A stretch of DNA of 35,645 nt, from NCBI GenBank assembly GCA_026014545.1, contig JAOZIH010000012.1:1-35645 (forward strand), given 5' to 3'. This DNA is from Candidatus Bathyarchaeota archaeon (GTDB taxonomy: Archaea > Thermoproteota > Bathyarchaeia > Bathyarchaeales > Bathycorpusculaceae). Made by a program: the position numbers and the translations under genes. Below, one piece after another: positions 14,703-22,207 of this stretch (positions within the stretch are counted from its first letter, which is position 1; each line of letters opens with the position of its first letter). The notes below the pieces were generated by a model that worked only from the letters and a program-made list of their open reading frames with translations, had not been told where the DNA came from and did no database searches.

Positions 14703-15818
14703 TTAAGCTAGTTCCGATATTAAATCGAAGTCGTCTAGCCAGCCTGCTTGCTCGTTAACTGGGCGCTTGAACATCATGCCCAAGTTTTTTCTATCTTTAG
14801 CTTGGTGATATTTGAAATATACCTCGTTGTTCAGTATACCAAGTATCTCTATCTTGCCTGTTCTGTGCGCCATGATATACTTGAAACGTTTACTTATGCC
14901 ACTGCAGTTTTCTTTTGCCTTCTCCACTATGCGCACCCCTTCACAAATTGGAACTTGAAAGTGATGTTTAACTCGCTTTACTGGGCGACATTGAAAAACA
15001 TAGTAAGGTGTAACACCGATACTTGCTAACCTATTCATTAATTTCGCAAGAGTTTCGGGATCATCATTAACTCCTCTTAAAAGAACCGTCTGATTGCACA
15101 ACAATACGCCTGACTTAATCAAATTATTTATCGCCTTAATAGACTGAGGAGTAATTTCGCGTGGATGATTAAAATGCGTAACAATGTAAAGTCTCCTTTC
15201 ACTCTTTGAATATTTTCTGAAAATTGCCAGTATCCCCTGATCAAAGAGTCTACGTGGAAGGGTTACTGGAACCCTGCTGCCAATCCTCACGAACTGGATA
15301 TGTTTTATGCTCGATAGTGCTTCGAGAAATCTTTCGATAATTTCGTTCTTAAGCACCAGCGGATCTCCACCGCTAATCAATACATTATTTATTTCTTCGT
15401 GCTTAGCCACGTAAGCGACTGCCTCTTCGAAGCGCTTCAAAATTTCATCGGTAGGCAACCCAACAAGTCTTTTCCTGAAGCAGTGTCGGCAGTAAACAGC
15501 GCAACGATTTGTCGCCAGAATTAACGCGGTTTCATTGTATTTGTGCTGCAGCCCTGGCATTTTCGTGTTCTCCGCCTCACCGCTTGTATCGTACACCCCG
15601 TCAACATTAAGCTCCTCAATAGACGGCAACGCCATTTTCCTTATCGGATCATTCGGATCATTCCAATCTATCAGCGATAAATAGTATGGGCTAATTCGCA
15701 TTGGATGAATTTGAATAACTTGCTCCAGCTGCCGCTCCACTTGTGGCGGAATGGTTGCGTGCTTCTTAAGCTGCTGTAATGTTGAGATGTTCTCCTCTAA
15801 TTCTTTATGTTCTGGCAT
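14703..15818 (-). CDS. KamA-family radical SAM aminomutase, altered substrate site
   Basis: A 371-residue protein with the radical SAM cluster motif NRCAVYCRHCF (Cys106, Cys110, Cys113), the downstream LISGGDPL strand, VRIGSRVPVTLP, and a C-terminal GK (Lys322 in AHRTGKIEI) in the position of the PLP-binding lysine of lysine 2,3-aminomutase. The family moves an alpha-amino group to the beta carbon using SAM, a [4Fe-4S] cluster and PLP. Aligned by eye to clostridial KamA, the two aspartates that grip the lysine side chain become Arg278 (in FQCRPV) and Ala317 (in YIMAHR), so lysine is an unlikely substrate. A glutamate 2,3-aminomutase-like activity is possible. No ablB acetyltransferase is adjacent. 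The start ATG has AGGGGTAGAG upstream. Confidence 0.85.
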   Translation of the reverse strand: MPEHKELEENISTLQQLKKHATIPPQVERQLEQVIQIHPMRISPYYLSLIDWNDPNDPIRKMALPSIEELNVDGVYDTSGEAENTKMPGLQHKYNETALILATNRCAVYCRHCFRKRLVGLPTDEILKRFEEAVAYVAKHEEINNVLISGGDPLVLKNEIIERFLEALSSIKHIQFVRIGSRVPVTLPRRLFDQGILAIFRKYSKSERRLYIVTHFNHPREITPQSIKAINNLIKSGVLLCNQTVLLRGVNDDPETLAKLMNRLASIGVTPYYVFQCRPVKRVKHHFQVPICEGVRIVEKAKENCSGISKRFKYIMAHRTGKIEILGILNNEVYFKYHQAKDRKNLGMMFKRPVNEQAGWLDDFDLISELA

Positions 15819-15850
15819 TTTACTCTACCCCTATTGAAGTTCTATGCTTC

Positions 15851-15908
15851 GGAAAACCAGCAGAAATAAGCAAAGCGACATAACATTAATCAATTCAACT
15901 GGTTTTCC
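15851..15908. repeat. Perfect 10-bp inverted repeat, arms 38 bp apart, upstream of kamA
   Basis: GGAAAACCAG (15851-15860) and CTGGTTTTCC (15899-15908) are exact reverse complements. They lie 33-90 bp upstream of the kamA start. They could be paired operator half-sites that loop DNA, or the closing stem of a leader RNA with a 38-nt loop. Confidence 0.45.
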
Positions 15909-16042
15909 ATGACTAAATTACTTTTTATCACTTAAAAAAGTTATGCTGCAGCTAAGTTTCATCTACTGGCGTCCTTTCGAAAAAAATTTAAGCTACTAAA
16001 CTTATCTGATTATAACTTGCAGACTTGTGCTGAATAGTGCTT

Positions 16043-16098
16043 GGTTGCAACCTTTTAGGTCTAAAGCGTGCAGTTGCATGCTGGTATATCATGTTGCA
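16043..16098 (+). promoter_or_regulatory. Citrate synthase promoter with three GTTGCA motifs
   Basis: A perfect palindrome GGTTGCAACC (16043-16052) is followed by GTTGCA at 16073-16078 and 16093-16098. The TATA-like GTATAT (16084-16089) sits between the last two. The repeated core flanking the promoter suggests a regulator-binding cluster. Confidence 0.4.
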
Positions 16099-16146
16099 AG
16101 GGTTTCCTTGTTTCTGCACCAAGCACGGCAAGCTGTCTAGTAGTCA

Positions 16147-17298
16147 ATGTCTGGTGAAAATAAAATGGCTACGACTGAAGATAGGATAGTAATCCGTGGG
16201 TTAAGAGATGTTGCCGCAGCTGAAACCAGACTTAGCTTTGTAGATCCTAATGGTGCTCTATACTATTTAGGCTATAACATTGATGATCTTGTAGGTCGAG
16301 TTATCTACGCTGAAATTGCTTACTTGCTAATCCACAAGAAGCTCCCTAACAAGGATGAATTGGCTGAGTTTAAAAGTAATCTTATTTCTGCGATGCAGCT
16401 CCCTGATGCTATTGTCGAAAGCATTAAAGCGGCGCCTAAAAATTGCCATCCAATGGATATTTTGCGCACCGAGGTTTCCCATCTTGGAGAATATGATCCT
16501 GAAGGATATGATCTTTCGCGACCTGCAAACATCCGAAGAGCCACGAGACTAATAGCTCAGGTTCCCGCTATAGTTGCTACCATTTATAGGAGCCGTATTG
16601 ACCAAACTGTTCCAGAGCCAAGGAAAGACTTTGACTTGGCCAAAAACTTCCTTTACATGTTCCGTGGATCACCACCTGATGATAATGAGACAGCTGTTAT
16701 TCACCAGTTTATGGTGCTTCACGCTGACCACGGTTTTAACGCCTCCACTTTCGCTGCACGTGTGACCGCAAGCACAAATTCAGATATGTATTCTGCGGTG
16801 ACTTCTGCTATTGGAACACTTAAAGGTCCATTGCATGGAGGAGCGAGCGAAAAAGTGATGGATATGCTTGACGATATAAATCTGGAAGAAGAAGTTGAAG
16901 AGTATATTCAAGGAATGTTGGATGAAAACAAGAAAATTATGGGTTTTGGTCACCGCGTATATAAAACAGAAGACCCGCGTACCAAACATCTGAGAGGCAT
17001 TGTTGAAAATCTCTGTCACCGCGAAAGAACTTTGAGTTTATATAATAAATGCATAAAAATTGAAAAGATTGTTTATGAGCGGAAAAAGATATATCCGAAC
17101 GTAGATTTCTACGCTGCAGTTGCCATGGACGCGCTTGGTGTTCCTAAGGAATATTTTACTCCGTTCTTTGCGTCAAGCAGAATCTCTGGTTGGGTTGCTC
17201 ATGTAATCGAGCAATATGAGGACGCTGTGCTTCTACGGCCCTCATCAAAATATGTCGGCGAATATGGAAGGCCTTTCATTCCAATCGCGCAACGATAA
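16147..17298 (+). CDS. gltA: Citrate synthase
   Basis: Condenses acetyl-CoA and oxaloacetate to citrate. The 383-residue length is that of the short archaeal/Gram-positive (CitZ-like) form. Catalytic elements are visible: LHADHGFNAST (His about 192/195), GTLKGPLHGGASE with catalytic His230, IMGFGHRVYKTEDPR, and PNVDFYAAV with catalytic Asp320. N-terminal GLRDV and GYNIDDLV match the family. An in-frame ATG at 16165 has a better ribosome site (GGTGA 8 bases upstream) than the ATG at 16147, so the first six residues are doubtful. No other tricarboxylic-acid-cycle gene is in the window. 2-Methylcitrate synthase activity is an alternative that sequence alone cannot exclude. Confidence 0.92.
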   Translation: MSGENKMATTEDRIVIRGLRDVAAAETRLSFVDPNGALYYLGYNIDDLVGRVIYAEIAYLLIHKKLPNKDELAEFKSNLISAMQLPDAIVESIKAAPKNCHPMDILRTEVSHLGEYDPEGYDLSRPANIRRATRLIAQVPAIVATIYRSRIDQTVPEPRKDFDLAKNFLYMFRGSPPDDNETAVIHQFMVLHADHGFNASTFAARVTASTNSDMYSAVTSAIGTLKGPLHGGASEKVMDMLDDINLEEEVEEYIQGMLDENKKIMGFGHRVYKTEDPRTKHLRGIVENLCHRERTLSLYNKCIKIEKIVYERKKIYPNVDFYAAVAMDALGVPKEYFTPFFASSRISGWVAHVIEQYEDAVLLRPSSKYVGEYGRPFIPIAQR

Positions 17299-17366
17299 AC
17301 ATTAACTCTTGCTGCCAGGTGATATATAAAAAAACTGGATGAGAAGTGGGCAGCTAAGAAGCAGCG

Positions 17367-19010
17367 CTACTTCATGATTGCCTTTAAGTCTTCTTCCGCT
17401 GTTGTTATGGGCATTATGTTAAACTTTTCCACCAGCACTTTAAGTATGTTCTGTGTTATGAACGCTGGCAGGCTCGGTCCTAAACGTATGTTCCTTATGC
17501 CTAGGTAAAGCAGCGACAGCAGTATGGCCACGGCTTTCTGCTCATACCACGATAGCACCAGAGAAAGCGGCAACTCATTCACTGTCACGTTGAATGCTTC
17601 GGCCAACGCCTGCGCGATTTTAATTGCTGAGTAGGCGTCGTTGCATTGTCCTATGTCTAGGAGCCGCGGAATCTCGTCAATTGTGCCTAAGTCTTTGTCG
17701 AAGAATCTAAATTTTCCGCAAGCAAGTGTTAGCACGACGGTGTCCTTAGGCGCTTTTTCCACGAATTCTGTGTAGTAGCTTCTTCCAGGTTTCGCGCCGT
17801 CGCAGCCGCCGACGAGCAGAAACTTTTTAATGCGGCCGCTTTTCACAGCAGCTATTATTTTGTCTGCCACGCTTAGCACTGCGTTTCTGCCGAAACCGGC
17901 GGTTACATACTTGCCTTCTCTATCAGCTGAAAAGCCCGGCAACTCCAACGCCCGCTTTATCGCCGGAGAAAAGTCTCTGCCTTCTATATGCGGCGTTCCC
18001 GGCCAGCCAACTGGACCCGAGGTGAAGATGTTGTCTTTGTAGCTTTCTATTGGCCTCTGGAGGCAATTGGTTGTCATGACTATGGCGCCGGGGAATTCTG
18101 CGAATTCGCGTTGCTGATTTTGCCATGCCGTGCCGTAGTGACCGTAAAAGTGCGGGTAAGCTTTCAACTTTGGATATCCATGCGCTGGCAGCATTTCGCC
18201 GTGTGTGTAAACGTAGATTCCTTTTCCTGCACTCTGTTTTAGAATTTCCTCGAGGTCTTTGAGGTCATGCCCTGACACGAGGATGGCTTTGCCCTTTTTC
18301 ACTCCAAGCGGCACCTTTGTTGGCACGGGATGCCCGTAGGTTTCAGTGTTTCCAGCGTCAAGGAGCTCCATGGCTCGGAGGTTTATTTCTCCGCATTTCA
18401 TGGCTAAGCCTACAAAATCGTTTATGCCGAGCGACTTGTCTAATGGTGCAGCGAGTCCTTGGTGGATGAAGTCGAAGACTTTCTCGTCTTTTTTGCCAAG
18501 GATATATGCGTGATAGGTGTAGGCTGCTACGCCTTTTAAGCCGTAAGTGAGTAGCCACTGAAGCGAGTGTAAGTCCTCGTTTACGATGGGTTCCGATTTT
18601 ATTCCATACAGTTTTCCTTGCGCTATTAAGCCTTCTCTGGTTTTATCTAAAGCCAAGTTGGCAGGACCATCGCTTGCATCTATGTTGCCTCCCACAAGCC
18701 GTATTTGTTGCTTCAGTTGATCGCGCAAATCCGCCGTTTTCTTAATGTACTCGATAATTCTGTCTGGGTCGAAGTTCACATTCGTTAAAGTAGAGAACAG
18801 TGCTTCGCAGGTGAATACGCTGATTTCTTCGGTTCTGATGCCTGCCTTCTTCGCTTCGATGACTAATTGTGAAAGCCCTCTGAGCAAATAAACAAGCAGG
18901 TCTTGGAGTGCAGCTACGTCTGGAGTTTTCCCGCAGACGCCGATTATTGTGCAGCCTTGCCCTTTAGCGGTTTGTTCGCACTGGTAACAAAACATTTGTT
19001 CTTGACTCAT
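17367..19010 (-). CDS. hcp: Hybrid-cluster protein (hydroxylamine reductase / NO-stress enzyme)
   Basis: About 547 residues, the full length of the class with a long N-terminal domain. The N-terminal cluster motif is CYQCEQTAKGQGC-x5-C. Hybrid-cluster ligands appear in order: SGHDL (His), YTHGEMLP (Glu), TTNCLQRP, VGGCDGAKPGR, LACGKFRF, IGQCNDAYSA, and SWYEQKAVA (Glu and Lys). Hcp reduces hydroxylamine in vitro and nitric oxide in vivo, protecting anaerobes from nitrosative stress. The ATG at 19010 is preferred over the one at 19019 because GAGG lies 10 bases before the former and only 2 before the latter. It follows an HTH_10 regulator by 61 bp with a perfect palindrome between them. Its electron donor (Hcr) is absent nearby. 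Confidence 0.95.
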   Translation of the reverse strand: MSQEQMFCYQCEQTAKGQGCTIIGVCGKTPDVAALQDLLVYLLRGLSQLVIEAKKAGIRTEEISVFTCEALFSTLTNVNFDPDRIIEYIKKTADLRDQLKQQIRLVGGNIDASDGPANLALDKTREGLIAQGKLYGIKSEPIVNEDLHSLQWLLTYGLKGVAAYTYHAYILGKKDEKVFDFIHQGLAAPLDKSLGINDFVGLAMKCGEINLRAMELLDAGNTETYGHPVPTKVPLGVKKGKAILVSGHDLKDLEEILKQSAGKGIYVYTHGEMLPAHGYPKLKAYPHFYGHYGTAWQNQQREFAEFPGAIVMTTNCLQRPIESYKDNIFTSGPVGWPGTPHIEGRDFSPAIKRALELPGFSADREGKYVTAGFGRNAVLSVADKIIAAVKSGRIKKFLLVGGCDGAKPGRSYYTEFVEKAPKDTVVLTLACGKFRFFDKDLGTIDEIPRLLDIGQCNDAYSAIKIAQALAEAFNVTVNELPLSLVLSWYEQKAVAILLSLLYLGIRNIRLGPSLPAFITQNILKVLVEKFNIMPITTAEEDLKAIMK

Positions 19011-19059
19011 TTTTCTCATTCCTCGTAAGATTAATAGTCAGCAGTGTCAAATAGCGCTT

Positions 19060-19079
19060 ATCCCTAAAATGTTAGGGAT
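19060..19079. promoter_or_regulatory. Perfect 8+4+8 palindrome upstream of hcp
   Basis: ATCCCTAA-AATG-TTAGGGAT straddles the stop codon of the HTH_10 regulator gene and ends 50 bp upstream of the hcp ATG. It is a likely operator for hcp, possibly bound by the product of the adjacent regulator gene. A transcript hairpin between the two genes is the alternative. Confidence 0.55.
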
Positions 19080-19737
19080 TGCCTGCCAGTTTAGCCTGTT
19101 CACTTTCAAAATACTGCTTCAACAACCTCTTTGTTCCTCTTCGAATAATCTCTGAAAGAGTTGAAGGCCTCACGCCTAGTTTAGCAGCCAGCTCGCGTAA
19201 ACCAATTTTCCGTGGATAATCAAAAAACCCGCTTTTCAACGCTAACCAAAATATTCTCTCCTGATTCTCAGTCAAAACACCGCTTTTTGCTTCAAAACTT
19301 CCACGCTTAAGCACGTTGACTTTGTGCCCCGCCTTTTCTAGTGCAGATATGATGCCCGTGTACACTTCAAACGTGGGCACGATGAAACTATACATTATCG
19401 TATGCTCCTCTACGCTTCTGCCTGAAATCAGAAAGGCACCATGAGATAGGATGGTGTTGCAGACTTCGCAGCCTTGACTTTCAAACCACAGCGAATGCTT
19501 GACTTCACCTTTACGCTGGGCTGTTGATTTCCAATCTTTTGAGATTTTCTCAGCAGCTTTCGCGTCAAGCTCCACCAAATGCTTAACTGTGCCGCTGCTT
19601 GAGCCCCTGATGTCTGTTACTTTAAGCTGCTTTAGTCCAAGAGAAGCAAATTCTTCCAGTATTCTGCATTGCTTGTTTTCCACCGCGATAACTACGTGAT
19701 ACGGCTTAAGCCAAGTTTCCGTCATTAAGTCTAACAT
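19072..19737 (-). CDS. HTH_10 (Bat-type) transcriptional regulator with Cys pair
   Basis: A 221-residue protein ending in the archaeal HTH_10 domain (about 165-215: LTENQERIFWLALKSGFFD, IGLRELAAKLGVRPSTLSEIIRRG). The N-terminal 160 residues form an unassigned sensor domain with Cys24 and a GCEVCN pair (Cys90, Cys93). Being directly upstream of hcp, it probably senses redox or nitrosative stress and controls hcp; the cysteines could bind metal or react (inference). The start may be the ATG at 19737 or the in-frame ATG at 19725; neither has a well-spaced ribosome site. It lies 42 bp after the HtrA-like gene on the same strand. Confidence 0.85.
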   Translation of the reverse strand: MLDLMTETWLKPYHVVIAVENKQCRILEEFASLGLKQLKVTDIRGSSSGTVKHLVELDAKAAEKISKDWKSTAQRKGEVKHSLWFESQGCEVCNTILSHGAFLISGRSVEEHTIMYSFIVPTFEVYTGIISALEKAGHKVNVLKRGSFEAKSGVLTENQERIFWLALKSGFFDYPRKIGLRELAAKLGVRPSTLSEIIRRGTKRLLKQYFESEQAKLAGNP

Positions 19738-19779
19738 GCTCCATGGTATTTTTTGGGTCTGGCCTTGAAAGGTTCGAGT

Positions 19780-20919
19780 TTACGTTGAAGGTGGGGGTCT
19801 CCGTCCCAAGACAACATCTACATCGATTGTTGAATTGCCGCGCACAACAGTTATTCTTAAAAGCTGCCCCGGCAACGTGTTCTCCGCAAGATAACTTGCC
19901 AAGTCATCATTATTCCTTATTCGAGTTTGATTCAGTGCAATTATTATGTCGTTAACTCTCAGCTTGCCATCTGAGGGGCCTCCGGCGACGACTGAAGCTA
20001 TTCGCCAGCCGTAAGTAACTGATGCCCCTATCTGCTGGGCTATTCTGTAGCTCATGTCCTGGCCTGTAACTCCTAGATACGAGTGGTCGCGGTAGGTTCC
20101 AGTTGTAACCAAGGCTGATATTTCCCTGAGGATTGTGTTTGATGGAACAGCGAAGCCTAAGCCCTGTGAGTCTGATAGGATAGCGGTTGTTACACCTACC
20201 ACTTTTCCCGCCGCGTTCAGCAGTGGTCCTCCAGAGTTTCCAGGGTTTATCGGCGCGCTTGTTTGTATAATATTTGCGATTGCGAAGCCGCCGGCGTATT
20301 CTTCTTCAGTAATTGTTCGGCCTACTGCGCTAACTACGCCTGTTGTTAATGAACCGACCAGGCCGTAGGGGTTTCCTATGGCTATAACGGGGTCGCCTAC
20401 GCGTAGCGTGGATGAACTGACGATTTCGACAGGTTTAAACTCACGCTCCGGCGCGTCAACCGAAAGAACCGCCAAGTCAGCATAAGGGTCGCTTCCCAGA
20501 ACCCGTGCTGGATAGCCGTTGCCATTTGAGAAAGTGACGCTTAGGCTTGTTGCGCCATGTACTACATGATAGTTAGTTATTACCACGTTTCTACCAGAAT
20601 AAGTGTATACAAATCCCGAGCCCTGTGCTTCGCCGCCGCTTGTGGTTCCTTGAATCAAAACCACCGAGTCGCGGACACTCTCGTAAATGTTCGCCAACTC
20701 GGTTTCATTCTGATAGATTATGATGTTTTGATAGGTGATGTTCTGTGTGCTCGTGAGCCCGGCTACACGGTTTTGAAGCGCTGACACTTCAGCGCTTAGT
20801 TCTGCCATTTCTTGATATGTGATGTAGAAACTTGCTAGTGCGCCTGTGAGTAAGCCGGCTGCAAATAAGAGTGCCAGCAGACTAAGTGATGTTTTACCAT
20901 AACCGTTTGAAGCGTACAT
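19780..20919 (-). CDS. HtrA/DegP-like membrane-anchored serine protease with PDZ domain
   Basis: A 379-residue protein: an N-terminal membrane helix (about 11-34), a short coiled coil (about 37-57), a trypsin-like domain with complete triad His118 (TNYHVV), Asp148 (YADLAVL) and Ser229 (NPGNSGGP), and a C-terminal PDZ domain (about 280-372) containing SVVAGGPSDGKLRVNDIII. It should act outside the membrane as a protein-quality-control protease/chaperone. The ATG at 20919 has GAGGT 8 bases upstream. It lies 50 bp after purA and 42 bp before the HTH_10 regulator, all on the same strand; co-transcription is possible. Confidence 0.92.
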   Translation of the reverse strand: MYASNGYGKTSLSLLALLFAAGLLTGALASFYITYQEMAELSAEVSALQNRVAGLTSTQNITYQNIIIYQNETELANIYESVRDSVVLIQGTTSGGEAQGSGFVYTYSGRNVVITNYHVVHGATSLSVTFSNGNGYPARVLGSDPYADLAVLSVDAPEREFKPVEIVSSSTLRVGDPVIAIGNPYGLVGSLTTGVVSAVGRTITEEEYAGGFAIANIIQTSAPINPGNSGGPLLNAAGKVVGVTTAILSDSQGLGFAVPSNTILREISALVTTGTYRDHSYLGVTGQDMSYRIAQQIGASVTYGWRIASVVAGGPSDGKLRVNDIIIALNQTRIRNNDDLASYLAENTLPGQLLRITVVRGNSTIDVDVVLGRRPPPST

Positions 20920-20969
20920 TTAGCGTTACCTCTAAATGAAGCATAAGGGTTTTTGAAAATAAAGGTTTA

Positions 20970-21968
20970 CTATTTCCTTCTGTCAATGATGTCCAGCGCG
21001 TCTGGACCTGTGCCTATTAGAACCACCGGCACCCCAGCCGTTTTTTCAATTTCCCTGATGAACTGCTTAGCTTCCGAGGGTAAAGCGTCAAATTCCCTGA
21101 TGCCTTGGCACTTTGGAAAGAGGCTGTCAAGCTTTGTGACCGCTGCTTGTGTCGCACCGTTTATTTTCGCCACTTTCCTTGCCAATTCAAAATCAAAAGG
21201 CGCAGAACGTCTGTCGCGGCCTGTTCCCGCAGCAGTTTCAAACCAGCCTCTTTTTATGGCTTCCTCCTTGCTTAATTCGCCAGGCAAGGGACCCGCGCCA
21301 ACACGGGTTATGAATGACTTGTATACTATGAGAACGTCATCTACTCTTGTTGGGCCTACTCCAGCTTCAGAGCATATAGCCGAGGCACCCGTGTCTCTTC
21401 CCGTCACATATGGGTATGTTCCGTAAAAAAGCGAAAGCATAAAGCCCTGTGTTCCTTCCAGCAAAACATTTTTACCTGCATCGATGCCCTCGTTAACTTC
21501 TGTGGTCACATCCGCTAGATACGGCTTCAACTCAGGAATGTCCCGGGCAAGCTTAGCGGTTCTTCGAACACGTTCCTCAAGGGCGGGGCCAACACCCCAA
21601 CCTGTGGTGCCCAGCCCCTTCAAGTGAGCGCTAGTTTTATCCTGTATAGAATGTTTCTCTTCAATTATCGAGGCTTGGTAATCCACGCCTATGCGGTTGT
21701 GCACTTTAGTTAACTCTACTTCTTCAAGAAATTTTCCAACATGGACGTTGGCGCCTGCACCGATTAGCAAGCGGCATTTTGGGTTTAGGAAGGCAGCTGG
21801 CACCATGTGTAGTGCGTAGCGTTTTCCTTCCATCCAAACTGTATGTGCAGCGTTTACGGAGCCTGTTCTAACGCAGAAATCCAATTTATCTTTCAGTGCG
21901 AGATAGGAGATTATTTTTCCTTTGCCTTCATCGCCCCAGAAGGCGCCTACAATAACCGTGCAAGGCAT
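20970..21968 (-). CDS. purA: Adenylosuccinate synthetase, short archaeal form
   Basis: Makes adenylosuccinate from IMP, aspartate and GTP, the first committed step to AMP. The N-terminal GAFWGDEGKGK P-loop contains catalytic Asp13, followed by SVNAAHTV with catalytic His42, the IMP loop, LEGTQGFML, VTGRDTGAS and VGAGPLPGEL. The C-terminal guanine-binding TKLDSL segment is present. At 332 residues it lacks about 100 residues compared with the bacterial enzyme, as in methanogens and other archaea. The first G of the usual NAGHT motif is Ala here (NAAHT). Start ATG at 21968 with GGGGA upstream. Confidence 0.94.
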   Translation of the reverse strand: MPCTVIVGAFWGDEGKGKIISYLALKDKLDFCVRTGSVNAAHTVWMEGKRYALHMVPAAFLNPKCRLLIGAGANVHVGKFLEEVELTKVHNRIGVDYQASIIEEKHSIQDKTSAHLKGLGTTGWGVGPALEERVRRTAKLARDIPELKPYLADVTTEVNEGIDAGKNVLLEGTQGFMLSLFYGTYPYVTGRDTGASAICSEAGVGPTRVDDVLIVYKSFITRVGAGPLPGELSKEEAIKRGWFETAAGTGRDRRSAPFDFELARKVAKINGATQAAVTKLDSLFPKCQGIREFDALPSEAKQFIREIEKTAGVPVVLIGTGPDALDIIDRRK

Positions 21969-22207
21969 ATGGTTCCCCGCTGAAAGGTCGCATCAGAATT
22001 ATTTAAGATTGTTGGAATAAATTGAAATCGTCTTAGATGGAATAAACTTTTTCATTTAAAGCCATCTCGCCGAAGAGTGCTTTCTATCAAGTGTGAAACG
22101 CGCGGTGTACTTTTGCAAGTGGGTTATAACATGAAAGTGAGTAAGACTACATAATCCTTTAATTCCTATGTTTGCATCACCATAAATCAGGGAAGGCTAC
22201 TGACCTA

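Larger units (their letters stand above)
15819..16146. other. 328-bp divergent intergenic region (kamA / citrate synthase)
   Basis: No gene or RNA is recognised. It holds a widely spaced 10-bp inverted repeat near kamA (15851-15908) and a cluster of GTTGCA motifs around a TATA box near citrate synthase (16043-16098). Confidence 0.5.

Noticed and set aside
14703-15818. KamA gene as part of an N-epsilon-acetyl-beta-lysine (ablA-ablB) osmolyte operon
   Set aside because: No acetyltransferase gene is adjacent and the lysine-binding aspartates are replaced.
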